From Liolophura sinensis (Eukaryota; Mollusca; Polyplacophora; Chitonida; Chitonidae): DNA of 64,000 bases. Of the stretch, positions 12,801-23,123 are shown piece by piece. The translations under genes were made by a program, and so were the position numbers. The first letter of the stretch is position 1, and the number at the start of each line of letters is the position of its first letter. Below the pieces are notes generated by a model. That model did not search any database. It was not told where the DNA came from and was given only the letters and a program-made list of their open reading frames with translations. Where the stretch lies: positions 15,948,017 through 16,012,016 of the forward strand of contig NC_088307.1 of the NCBI RefSeq assembly GCF_032854445.1, read 5' to 3'.

Positions 12801-15800
12801 AGCTTCCATCACATTCATCCTGAAAACACAGGTATACAGCTCTGTAATTTATACCTTCACAATCAGATGAAGAACAGCACAAACAACCACTCCATAGCCT
12901 CCATCACATTCATCCTAAAACACACAGGTACACAGCTCTGTAATCTATACCTTCACAATCAGATGAAGAACAGCACAAACAACCACTCCATAGCCTCCAT
13001 CACATTCATCTTGAAAACACAGGTATACAGCTCTGTAATCTACACCTCCACAATCAGATGAAGAACAGCACAAACCACCACTTCATAGCCTCCATCACAT
13101 TCATCCTGAAAACACAGGTATACAGCTCTGTAATCTACACCTCCACAATCAGATGAAGAACAGCACAAACCACCACTTCATAGCCCCCATCACATTCATC
13201 CTGAAAACACAGGTATACAGCTATGTAAGCTATACCTCCATAATCAGATGAAGAACAGCACAAACAACCACTCCATAGTCTCCATGAGAGGCCTGCTGGC
13301 CAAATAATCTAGATGGTTGATACATATTAGTGGCAATTAGGGGTCTGACTCTGAGGTCAATTGTCCAAAACCAGTTGTGGTTTCTGCCAATTTTCAGCAC
13401 CAGAATCCAATGCTATAACCATTCAGATAATTCTGATTTTGGCAGGTGCCCGTGAGGTCTCACCTGTTTAACTTGAGAGCTTTCCGTGCCTTGACCTCAG
13501 GAAATCCCATGTCCACGAGTTGCTGAAGTGAAGCTTTGTCTATTTTTGTCTTGTCAGCCGAATTCTCATTCATTATTTCTGTGGAATAAAGACAGTCACA
13601 AATATATTTTATCGTTATTCCGCACAGAATACTGTGATACAGTCTGGTGTCACTTCATACTTAAATTATTAAAACACATGTAAATGTACATTCCACAGTA
13701 GACTTATTATTAAAGTCATTAGTATGTTGTTGGTACATTTAACAACATAGTGAAAAATTTCCATTCCCACCTATTCAGTGCTAACACTGAGTAATAAGTA
13801 CTAATTAGATACCCTCATTTACAATATTTTAGTTAAATTAGACAATGCAATTCGAGCCAGGGTTATTCTACTATAAAACTGAAACCAATATAAATTAAAA
13901 TGTACTGTGAATTATACTCAATTCCCAAGCACTCTCATGGGTTGCTCCATTTTTTGATCTGATCAAGTGGTAGGATTAGTGGCCATCAGAGGAAGAAAGT
14001 TTAAGCTGAGCAAACAGTTTGCTCAACAAGCCAATGACTGCACGAAAATAACTGACAGCCTAGGAGCCACTGGTCACAAACACGACAAAAGAAACAATAT
14101 ACTTGCATATCAAAGGCTGGAAGTTTTTCCAAAAAGACAGCTCTGTGAGATAATTTCGTTTTTTGAGAGAAGTCCTGATATCCACACACTCACCATCTGC
14201 TTGTTTGAAAATCTTGGCTGCTTCAGGGTCTAGGCACAATATCTTCTGGGAAGCTTCAATTAGTGAGATCAAAATTTTTCTCAGCTCTGCTTGAAACTGT
14301 TTCAAAAAAATTAAATTATAGAAACAACTGTTGACATATTAAATACATATATGTGTACAAATACATAAAGCAAGAGAGAATCAACGAAACAAATAACCAC
14401 TTTGGTCGCACCTGCTCCGAAGTTGGGAGACCTGGGATCGAACCCTGAACAGGCCATACCAAAGACGAGTAGTAATGGTACTTGTTGCTGCCTTGCTTAG
14501 CACTCAGCACAGAGAGGTTAGGGTAAGGAAACAAGACAGTGTCAGTATAATGTCACTGGGTGGGGTGTCATGTCTGGTGTCTTCGGCATGACACTTCAGT
14601 GGCGGTCGACAGTACTTTGCTCTACCACAAGAACACCCAATACCTGTATATCTGCACACACCTAATGACTCATCATCATCATATGATAGAAAAATTGTTC
14701 AGTATGACATAAAGCCACAAACATGCATACATACAAATACATACATACGGCATGGATATATACATTGTGATGATTTGATACCTGTACAGCTGTACAGATT
14801 TTCTACACATCAAGTATTAATAGAGGGATGAATTTCTTGGTCTAGCCGAGATGTGAACAGATTTGTATTCAACTGTTTTCATTATTTCTGATTTACAGCA
14901 TTGCTTATGACTTAATACAGCATTTAAACAAAATCAAAAGCATGTAGTGGAAGTCACTGCTAATCTTGGAGTCTCTGTCCATGGCTGGGATTGAACCAAC
15001 ACCTGATACTCTCTTTCCAAACTGCTGAATAATAGGTTAAATCCACACATGCACACTTGTAAAGTAATCATTAGTATATCAAAGCAACATAGATGCACAA
15101 ATTTATTCAGTTTTGAGAACTATGAAACCATGTTTTAAACCAAGGATAGTCATCTCCTTCCTGTAATCACAAGGCATAGCAAATAGTAAGCTTCTGCAAA
15201 ATAGTCACCAATTAATATATCAGAGATACTAACATGTACAGAGTTTGGGGGATCCTCTGGAGGTCTGTCGTGATTTAAACAGGGGATGTTGGCCGTGGCT
15301 TCCCGGATCTGCTCAAGTGTAGGTGCCTTCCCACTCTCTTCTCTCTGTAAACACAGCAAATCCTTACACAAGCATAATTTACACTTTTAAATACACTTTT
15401 TACACATCTGAATACATGTTTGTAATGTACTTATTTACTTCGTGTTGATGTATTTGGTTTAATCATAAATGCCATAATAAAGAAGATGCCGAAGGCCGTT
15501 TGCTTTATACCTGTCATTCCAATTTCCTCCACCAATAAAACTGGCCACATTGGTTTTCAACAACAATGAAACAATTCAATCAATCAAAACGTCGCTCATA
15601 GTTAAACAATATGCATCAGCTCAGGGCTTACCTTCTCCACTTCAAAAGGAAGAGGCTGGATTCTTCTCTTGATCAAAAGAAGCTCATCTGTACAAATGAA
15701 AGAAAGACGAATGCATGTAGTGTTTTCACAGAGACCTGACTCTAGTGCTCAACATACAACTTTTCATCTCCTGTCAAACCTGTTACATGTACCTACAGGA

Positions 15801-18434
15801 TTTTCATCACAAGGAGGCACATTACATGCACTCTAAGGATTCTTTCGTCCTTATATGACTGAAAAATTGTTAAGTACAACGTTAAACCCCAAGCACTCAC
15901 TCACTCACTAACTCAATGATTGTTTAGTAAAATCTGATGTTTTTTTTGTACAACCAGGGCTTACTAATCGCTGACACTGGCCTTTTCCATATGCTTCAAA
16001 ATGGGGTAGCCATATCCTTCAAAATAAGGTGGTCATATGCTTCAAAATGGGGTGGCCATATTATTTTCATGCATGCTACAGCGATGACGTGACCTCTCAT
16101 GTCTGGGCCACCTTACAGAATACCAAATTCAACAGTTTGACCCAAGTTTTGTTGTATTTTGGTATTTTAGGAGTGGGGGGAAGAGGGGACTGGTCTTCAG
16201 AGTGTTTCGTTGAATGAGCGTCACGGTGAATGTCAGTAATTTTTATTTATTTATTTATTCATTTATTTGATTGGTGTTTTACGCCGTACACAAGAATATT
16301 CCACTTATACGGCGGCGGCCAGCATTAAGGTGGGAGGAAACTAGGCACAGCCAAGAGAAACACATGACCATCCACAAGTCGATGGCAGACCTTCCTACGT
16401 ACGGCCAGAGAAGAAGCCAGCTTGAGCTGGACTTGAACTCACAGCAACCACACTGGTGAGACGCTCCTGGGTCATTACACTGTGCTAGAGCGCTAACCAA
16501 CTGACAAACGGGGGCCTTGACAGTAATTTTTTAAAAAGCACACACAGCCGATTTAAACTGACTATAACTTCAGAGTTAAAAATGTGCATGAATTGCAATG
16601 AAAGTTGGTCCTTCATATGCGAAAAGGCTGAGGAGTTAGGGTGTCATGGTTATGAGAGGAAACAGCTCCAAATTTGTCAGACTGACAGTTAGAAACATTT
16701 ATCACATCTTCACAGAGGCATTAAAAGTTTCCCAGCATAAATCCATGCCAACCGAGTGGTCCCCATAATCACCAAACTTGAGTCTCATCAAAGCAAAAAT
16801 GATCCATGATAACTGTACAAATTCACTAAACAAGTGCATTTTCAGACTCTAGCCATGTGATCAACTTGATCACAGGGAAACATGAGGTTTTTCAAAGGAG
16901 ATAATCCCTATGGTAATCATTACAGTAACAGTAGTCTAGTTAAAGGATTAGTGTCCAGATTCATTATTTATTCACAATTAGCTACAAATGTATACATTAA
17001 TAAACTGAGTGTAAAAACTTATTGAAAAGTTACAATAATCTGATTAATATGACACTTAAAATCAATAGAGAATGGCTCGAGGCTGGTTTTATGCATATTT
17101 TTTGCCAACAATCACTAGTCTCTGCCAAATTACGTCCTACAAGTCCAACCTTCACGCGCTGTCAGAGCTTCACCACTTAGATCAGTGTTGAAAAAAAGGT
17201 ACAAGAGTGACAAGCATATTGAATTTCTTCATGAAATGGTTTGCTGTTCTGCATACTTTGTAAAAACAGCTCGTCAAAGAATCCTGGAGTAAGTTTTTTG
17301 AAGTTTCCAGATGATTTGGCCCTCAGGGTGACGTGGATTTACAGCACATGAAGGAAGGATTTTACAGCTGAACGCTGCGTCAGGTATACAGCTGAATTTC
17401 GACAACGGCACCTGCACACAGTACTTATAATATACTATCAATATATTATATTTACTTCTGGGTAGTTAGAATCCATCTCCAAAATGACATCACTTTGATA
17501 CAAATCCAAAGATTATTTAGGCCCGCTAGACTTGAGTTGGCATCCTTCCATGACGTCACTCGCTGAGCCATACCGGCCGGCCAGCTAGAGATCTGCTAGG
17601 GCAGTAAATTTATTGTTTTTGGTGGATTTTAAGTCATTATTACATCTCTTTGAAGCCCTCCCAGTAACGTACTGTTTAAACAGGTTATAATATTATAATT
17701 AGGGCCAGTAGCTAAATCTTGAGACTAATCCTTTCAGTTTAATAGTCACCCATCGGATTGAGGCTGGTAAAGATCTTGAACTCACAGAATTTAGGCCAGT
17801 CTCGTTCAATTTCGCAAGTGATGGAAATGGCAACAGATGGATTGCGGCCACAGTGCGGTAGTGTCTGCAAATGTACTTGCCTTGTGAATTTGCGTGCGTG
17901 TCGTGGAAGGGTTTTTGCTTTCTAAGAGACTCAGAACAGGTCTGTTGATTACTGGGATCACTCGGTTGAAATCGACATACACTAGAGAAGTTTTAATGCA
18001 CCTGAGAAGATGCAGTAAATGTTCTTCATCACTAATCCAACAAAGCTGGGGCTGTTTCCCCCCAATAACTCAGACTCTTGCAATGCATCTGTGTCGCTCG
18101 ATCTGAGAGTTACTGCACTCTGCAACAACATTGAAAAGGCATACTGCATAGCCTCAGACGATAAACAACCTAAGTTACCATTTTCCTCCAGCTCCTCGTG
18201 CTTAACGGATGCTTCGTCATTCAGAACTTTGCCCGTCCTCACGAGAATTAGTCTGTGGTATAAAGACTCCTTCACGCTCTCGCCGGGTCCAAGGAAATGT
18301 CCTAATGACTTCACTTTAACCTCGTGCACCGTCATGTCCGGACACAGCTCACATATAAAGTCCACACCCCGCATGCTAGTGATCCGAACCCTCATGTTTG
18401 AAGGCTGGAAGATGGTGTTTCCTGTCACTAACAT
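6871..18434 (-). CDS. UBAC1: Ubiquitin-associated domain-containing protein 1 (KPC2)
   Basis: Ten coding exons, minus strand: 18434-18179, 15687-15632, 15344-15234, 14296-14194, 13578-13464, 11387-11288, 9706-9596, 9090-9004, 8012-7874, 7022-6871. All have AG/GT borders and matching phases, giving 1230 nt, 409 aa (human protein about 405). Order: N-terminal ubiquitin-like region (exon 1); ELLLIKRR strand; EQIREATANIP; FQAELRKILISLIEASQKIL helix; UBA1 (LQQLVDMGFPEVKARKALKL) followed by MEAMEWL; UBA2 (LVEMGFDEKEAIDALRV, then CDWLLS); C-terminal MLDNPFSTSQWLSDPETGP. In mammals UBAC1 is the non-catalytic partner of the RING E3 RNF123 in the KPC complex (p27Kip1 turnover, p105 processing); its UBA domains bind ubiquitin and the ubiquitin-like domain contacts the proteasome. 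Function here is by homology. The start ATG at 18434 matches the human N-terminus in length. Introns hold SINEs and two minisatellites around exon 6. Confidence 0.95.
7441..7495. repeat. Short tandem repeat, 16-bp unit
   Basis: Three near-identical units of AAGGTACTCGTCAGAC in the last UBAC1 intron (7023-7873). The preceding GGAGGAAACCCTGCAGAGCC looks like a worn fragment of the SINE family 1 core. Confidence 0.7.
8110..8318 (-). mobile_element. SINE family 1 copy in UBAC1 intron 8
   Basis: Reverse-oriented, diverged copy with the core (TTCAAGAATATTTCACTTAT), the GCATGAGCTGGACTTGAACT B-box region and part of the tRNA-like head. The AT tail is reduced to TTAATTTAATTAGTG. Confidence 0.8.
8305..8625. 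repeat. Tandem triplication, ~111-bp unit
   Basis: Three units share CAGAACTGTACTAT (about 8381, 8492, 8572), CCCAAATCTT and AGCATGACTAACCA. The spacing of 111 then 80 bp shows the third unit has lost about 30 bp. The array abuts the SINE at 8110-8318 and is intronic in UBAC1. Open frames on both strands here come from the repeat. Confidence 0.8.
9917..9950. repeat. Poly-T and poly-G tracts in UBAC1 intron 6
   Basis: Homopolymer T run followed by a G-rich run (GGAGGTGGGGGGGGGG). No other feature is visible in the surrounding 9707-10894 intron apart from T-rich stretches near 10260-10290. Confidence 0.7.
10895..11244. repeat. 32-bp minisatellite just downstream of UBAC1 exon 6
   Basis: About 11 tandem copies of a 32-bp unit (AACTAGTGAGGAAATTCATT then GCATGTTGTTGT), varying mainly as ATTGC/ATGGC. 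In gene orientation it lies in the intron that follows exon 6, ending 43 nt from that exon's splice donor (GT at 11286-11287). It shares no sequence with the larger array on the other side of the exon. Confidence 0.97.
11355..13285. repeat. ~95-bp minisatellite containing UBAC1 exon 6 start and its splice acceptor
   Basis: Twenty full copies plus a partial one, marked by CAGATGAAGAACAGCACAA at roughly 95-bp spacing from 11431 to 13246. Each unit repeats the exon 6 boundary: on the gene strand TGTGTTTTCAG, then GATGAATGTGATGGAGGCTA and TGGAGTGGTTGTT (33 nt of true exon), then TGTGCTGTTCTTCATCTGAT, TGTGGAG and GTATAG. The outermost unit at 11355-11387 is the real exon. Most copies keep an AG acceptor (TTTTCAG or TTTTAG) and a GTATAG donor-like site 60 nt later. 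Confidence 0.97.
14395..14725 (+). mobile_element. SINE family 2, long copy in UBAC1 intron 3
   Basis: tRNA-like head with B box GGATCGAACCC (14432 area), a core with GTCAGTATAATGTCACTGGG and GGTGTCTTCGGCATGACACT, then a tail resembling TATGATAGAAAAATTGTTCA. The same core and order occur at 34471-34770. It is unrelated in sequence to family 1. Confidence 0.75.
15845..15920 (+). mobile_element. SINE family 2, 3' tail fragment
   Basis: Carries TATGACTGAAAAATTGTTAA, GTACAACGTTAAACCCCAAG and CACTCACTCACTCAC, the characteristic 3' end of family 2. Head and core are absent. Intronic in UBAC1. Confidence 0.65.
15988..16060. repeat. 28-bp tandem repeat
   Basis: About three copies of CATATGCTTCAAAATGGGGT followed by GGCCAT-like sequence, in the first UBAC1 intron (15688-18178). 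Confidence 0.6.
16245..16520 (-). mobile_element. SINE family 1, near full-length copy in UBAC1 intron 1
   Basis: Contains the AT tail, the complete core and the tRNA-like head (ACTTGAACTCACAGCAACCA, CTAGAGCGCTAACCAACTGA). Target-site duplication CAGTAATTTTT at 16234-16244 and 16521-16531. The head has substitutions in the A-box region, so this copy is unlikely to be an active template. Confidence 0.9.
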
Positions 18435-18940
18435 AGATCTGCCGAAAGCCTCAACACGGACGTTGTTGTTGTTGGCTGTTGTTGTGGTTACTTTGACATG
18501 TCACTCACTGGGCGTCAGCGTACACTATACTTCAACTCCAGACAAGAGCTCTTCAACAGCGATTCTTTTCGCAAACTTATGTCAAAAAAACCAGTATGTC
18601 TTCATCCCGTTCAGTTTCCACTCGTCGTGGAAGCATCAACCAGGGTACAAAATCCCGATGAGTGTATGGGTTAACAGCGATCAATTGGCAGGAGTGTCAC
18701 TGCCTGCGACACAACGTAGGCGTACTCATTCTCAGCCGCACGTCAGTAGATTTGAATTCAGCCCTGAAAGAAGTCTCCAAAACCAGTCTTGTTTAGATTT
18801 TACTTTTCAGCAGCTTGTGCCGATTATTGCCGCGGGTGTTAAAAAACAGGTTGCTTTAAACAGGCTTTAGCTCCACTGTAAGGAATTAAGAGCAACAGGG
18901 AAAATCCAGGAGTGCATAGCCCTATACTAGGTCCCTGCCG
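18435..18940 (-). promoter_or_regulatory. Presumed UBAC1 5' flank
   Basis: Sequence immediately upstream of the UBAC1 start codon on the minus strand. It is richer in CpG than the surrounding DNA and shows no obvious TATA box, which would suit a housekeeping gene. The transcription start cannot be placed from sequence. The long plus-strand frame across this area overlaps exon 1 antisense. Confidence 0.35.
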
Positions 18941-18944
18941 CCAA

Positions 18945-19325
18945 ACTGCTGCCGACACGCACTGAAGTATCGTACCGAAGACACCAGACGTACATGACAC
19001 CCCACCAAATCACATAATACTGACATCGGGCCAACCCGTCCCTAGGTTTGTTCCTACGTGTTTTACGTCAGGCCTACTTAACAATTTTTCAGTCATATGA
19101 CAACGAGGAGTTATTAGGTATGTGTTGGCCTATATATATATTTAACGTATCTTTAGAGCAGGAAGTGCTGCCGCCACTGAAGTAGCATGCCAAAGACACT
19201 ATCGGTATGATACGTACCCACCCAGTCACATTATACTGACATTGTACCATTTTTTGATCCGAGATCCACCGACTTCGAGACGGACGCTCCAACTTTACCA
19301 TTCGGCCACAGAAGCGGTCCGTAAT
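18945..19325 (-). mobile_element. SINE family 2, two adjacent reverse-oriented copies
   Basis: 18945-19045 has the core (CCGAAGACACCAGACGTACA, CATAATACTGACATCGGG). 19150-19325 has the core again (GCCAAAGACACTATCGG, ATTATACTGACATTG) followed by the tRNA-like head (CGAGACGGACGCTCCAAC, CCGAAGCGGT-like end at about 19310-19318). Both are diverged. Confidence 0.6.
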
Positions 19326-19329
19326 CAAG

Positions 19330-21744
19330 TACAAGTAAATAAGGAATTCCATACTAAGTAAAAAATCAAATCAACAAGAAATGTACGCGTGAGGTTGATC
19401 ACACATAACCGGTGAAGTATACACTGCCACCTGACGCTGGTTGTAGATCGAGTCTGTTTCTTTTTGGATTTCCGTCTATCTTGATCCCAGTTCATACCAA
19501 TGCTAACTGTAACATTTACAATTAGGCCCCCTACTATAAAATAAACACCCGAGATCACTATGCAATGGTGACTGGATATACATACTGGTATAGACCTGTT
19601 TTCACAGGCTGTGATCTTATTGTTGAGCCTGGTCTTCGGGAATTTGACTTTGAATATTGTTTTACAGGTTTACCGCTTGAACTGTGATTTGAATACTGCG
19701 CCTCTTAAAAATTGAAGGAAATGAGCGGTAATTAGAGATGTAACTTTCTCAGCAAAGCCAGTACGTGGGTGTATCTAGTTTATAACGGATAGGCCCTTAC
19801 CATCTCATACACCATTTACAACATAGCGTTTACATATGTATAATGCCGTACAATGTATATATCATGTTGTATCCGCTTGGATATAGAACAGCCTGTTATG
19901 TACATGTATCTTCCTTAACAGCACAGCTTAGCGTAATTGTAGGTACGTGTAAAAACTTTGTCACGGGAATTAAGTACGCGCATCAGTGCGTAAAGCTTTA
20001 AGAAAAGTCAGCTGTGCTTAATGGAAGAGGAAAACACGTCATCATCCGTCACGCCATGCACTGAGACCTGTATGTAACAACAAATTTACAGAGCAGGACA
20101 GAATTAAATGCATTTAAATATTGTATTCTATACGCTTGGGTTTATATAAATGCCGTGTTTGTAATTTTTGGTATATAGCCGTTCCTGTAAACAAACCAAG
20201 ACAACCATGAAATTCCATTGCAAGAAGCTATAGACTAATCTCCACAAAGCTGTCACAACACTAAATCACTTTATATTTTCATGAATAATGAATTTTGCTG
20301 ATCATTGGCTAGTGGATGTCCTTGTGCCAGTTTTCAAAAATGCATGGGGATATATTGTTAGTAAGATTTTCACCTCATAAAAATGAATTGATCTGTATAT
20401 GCATGTAGAAAAATGGAGGAATCCGAGGCCGAGACTCGTCGTCATATGACAGAAATATTGTTCAGTACGACGTGAAATCCCAAGCATGCAATTAAATCTC
20501 AAGCATAAAACTGAACACATTCATTCATTCATTCATTCAAATCTGTATGGTGGTATTGTGAAAAATTTAGTAAAATCAAAAAGGAAATTGTATATGTAGC
20601 CTGTTTTGATCTTGTTAGCCTTCAACCCCGTAAATCGAAAGGATCTAATTTCACTTGTAGGAATAAATACGGGCTGCTTTCATATGACTGAAAAATTAAA
20701 CCCCAAGCACTCACTCACCTACTCTGTGGTCACCACTGATTGACATGTGCAGTTGGGACTGACATGTCGACTGCGTGTTATTATATCTAAGACACATAGT
20801 TTCGATGATCGGCAGCCTTATTGTATCTTGTCTTTTATAACTACCTATTTCCCCCGGTGGTGAAAGTATTCAAGCAGAAACCTTTGTAATATAAACCAAA
20901 CGTTAGTGTACTTGGAGTCCCGTGGGGAGTTTGCCTAATGATCAGTATACTGAAATCTTTTTTTGTTTATATAAGGGTTTGGTCATGTTTGGTTTTCATC
21001 ATGACATTTTTTTTTTGTTTTCGGCATGATATGTTTTATTTTGCACATGTTTGGTTTTGGACATGTTTGGTCTTTACAGAAGGTCGGGATATCATATTAT
21101 TAACTAGCTAAACTAAAGAAAGGGAATAGTAAGAGCAAACCAATAGTAGGTACTCGACTGTTTAAACACGTATACTTCCATCAGATACTGATGTAAGCTT
21201 ATTTACTACAGAAGAGACATTGCTAAGGTGCTATTTGGTATGGCAGGACTTCAGTTTACACAGGAGTAGCTCACATCTGATCGAAAAATTATGCACTTCC
21301 CATTTTGTAATGTAATTTGTTCAAACTTTGAAAATGGGAGTCAGATGTATATGTACAATAAAATTATAAAATGTACACAGAGAATAAAGTATTAATATAC
21401 ATAATAATAACTTACTTTTGATTTGCCAACAGATTAGCATTTCAACACTTTTAGATCGAAGAGCCTGAGACATTTGTACGTTGTGTACTCAAATCATTTC
21501 ACATTCTTTGGCCTTTTGTGTTGTATTGGGGCCTAAGGCCTGCGTGCAGACAGAATCATTTATTGTGCGGAGCCATGACGTCACATGAACTTTTTACTTC
21601 TAAATTGAATAGTGACATAATTCTTGAGTTTTTGTGTAAAAACTGCCCGCGGCCATTGCCCTATTTGTCCCGTTATAAACCCCACAGCGCCTTCTTGCAT
21701 GTGCAAAGAAACAGTATTTCTGTCTCTTCCGCGTAAATGTCCAT

Positions 21745-21826
<82 letters not shown>

Positions 21827-22080
21827 CATACATGCATACAGTTATCTTGCCGGAGAATTTCATTAACTCATGTTTGGCACAGCTTAGGCATGAACCAATT
21901 TGGTACGCGCAATAAATTGCATGCAATTGACCTCGTGTACCTTATATATACTGGTATATATATAATACCCTGGGTGACATTTAACATGCAATTATATTGT
22001 ATATGTGCGTACATGTATAAGCCCTCAGAAAACGTAGAAGCTGCATAGCATCTGTGTACGTGTCGGGATCCACACACCAC
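19330..22080. other. Intergenic DNA between UBAC1 and the receptor gene
   Basis: No gene could be supported. Contents: family 2 SINE tails at about 20430-20530 (followed by a CATT run) and 20660-20725, a patch of repeated CATGTTTGGTTTT words at about 20985-21070, and a TA microsatellite at 21745-21823. Confidence 0.5.
21745..21823. repeat. (TA)n microsatellite
   Basis: Uninterrupted TA dinucleotides for roughly 75 bp. Apparent open frames of Tyr/Ile on both strands are artefacts of this repeat. Confidence 0.98.
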
Positions 22081-22089
22081 ACACAGTTG

Positions 22090-22185
22090 TCGTGTCTATA
22101 GAGAGACACTACAGAGCACCGGGCACATTCTGTGAGACAAAGACACACAAGAGACAACCATATACATCGCTCAGCAGATGTACTG
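22090..22185 (+). promoter_or_regulatory. Candidate 5'UTR exon of the receptor gene
   Basis: A strong donor, TACTG|GTAAGT, ends at 22185, and a good acceptor, TTTTTACTTTGTAG, lies at 23079, 45 nt before the receptor ATG. Joining them would give a spliced 5'UTR. The left edge is not determined. The ATG at 22178 would be followed after splicing by TAC and TGA, a two-codon upstream frame. Confidence 0.45.
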
Positions 22186-22595
22186 GTAAGTTTGTGCTGC
22201 ATCATTTATACGTGAACACATTGATCAGCGCTTGCGCATTGTCTTCGTGTAAAAGTTATAGAGTCATGAGGCAACGGGCTTTAAAAGAAAAGTTAAGAAA
22301 AATAATTCAAGTTATAGGCCAGAATCAGCTCTGTGGCGGTCTATCCATATGCACTGTCACACCTACACGATATAGTCGGCTGCCGCTCTGAGTCAGAAGG
22401 TATGGTACTTTATTCCTGGAACCCCGGTTTATTTCATCCGTAAAACTGACCCTGTCATATAAGTTTACTATTCGGCGTAATCAAATAAAACTATGATCAA
22501 ATAATAAATAAATAAAGGATATAAACATTTTACCAATGTACGCTTTCTCTCCCCCTCACACTTTTCAAAAGCAGACAATATTGTTATATATTAAC

Positions 22596-22617
22596 CCTCC
22601 CCCCCCCCCCCCCCCGC
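22596..22617. repeat. Poly-C tract
   Basis: Run of about 20 C in the putative receptor 5' intron. Confidence 0.9.
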
Positions 22618-23123
22618 CTCCCTTTGCCACTGGAACTGGTTTCGCTGCTCATGGTGATGGTTGGTGTATTGTTTTATTTTGTAGTTTAATTACGATGTTG
22701 AAGTCTTCTGGCAAATTATTGGTGAAAACTGATAACATGGCCGCGCTTTCCGTTTTCTTTGAAATGTGACATCTATGTTATACAACATCACAAAAATAAA
22801 AAAAGATTCACTTTATGTGAGATATAATATATGTCTTAATTTCGAAACAGTTTACTGTGCTACAGTTGTGACAGTCTATACAAGCTAAGAATTGTCTTAG
22901 ATTTAAACTTAAATTAGGAATTCATTTTCAACTTTGTCATGATAGTAAAGGAACAACATAATTAAATTAGACCATAAAGTTTGGCATTTTAAGGCTAACA
23001 GAACTTTGTGATCCGGGCCTCTAGCTTTAGCTGAAACTGTCAATGCATTATTTGATGAAACTGTGTTTTTACTTTGTAGATTCTTCGGCAGCGCGAAAAG
23101 AATCCCACAACTGTGAAGAAGAG

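Noticed and set aside
11220-13061. Repeat proteins (MKNSTNNHSIASITF type)
   Set aside because: Plus-strand readings of the UBAC1 intronic minisatellite, antisense to the gene.
18019-18870. 283-codon plus-strand open frame
   Set aside because: Antisense to UBAC1 exon 1 and its 5' flank. Exon 1 is supported by homology, length and splice phase; the plus frame has no domain.
21581-21926. Tyr/Ile-rich frames
   Set aside because: Translations of the (TA)n microsatellite.
23043-23123. Upstream ATG as receptor start
   Set aside because: A good splice acceptor (ACTTTGTAG ending 23079) lies between this ATG and the one at 23124, so this part is more likely intronic.
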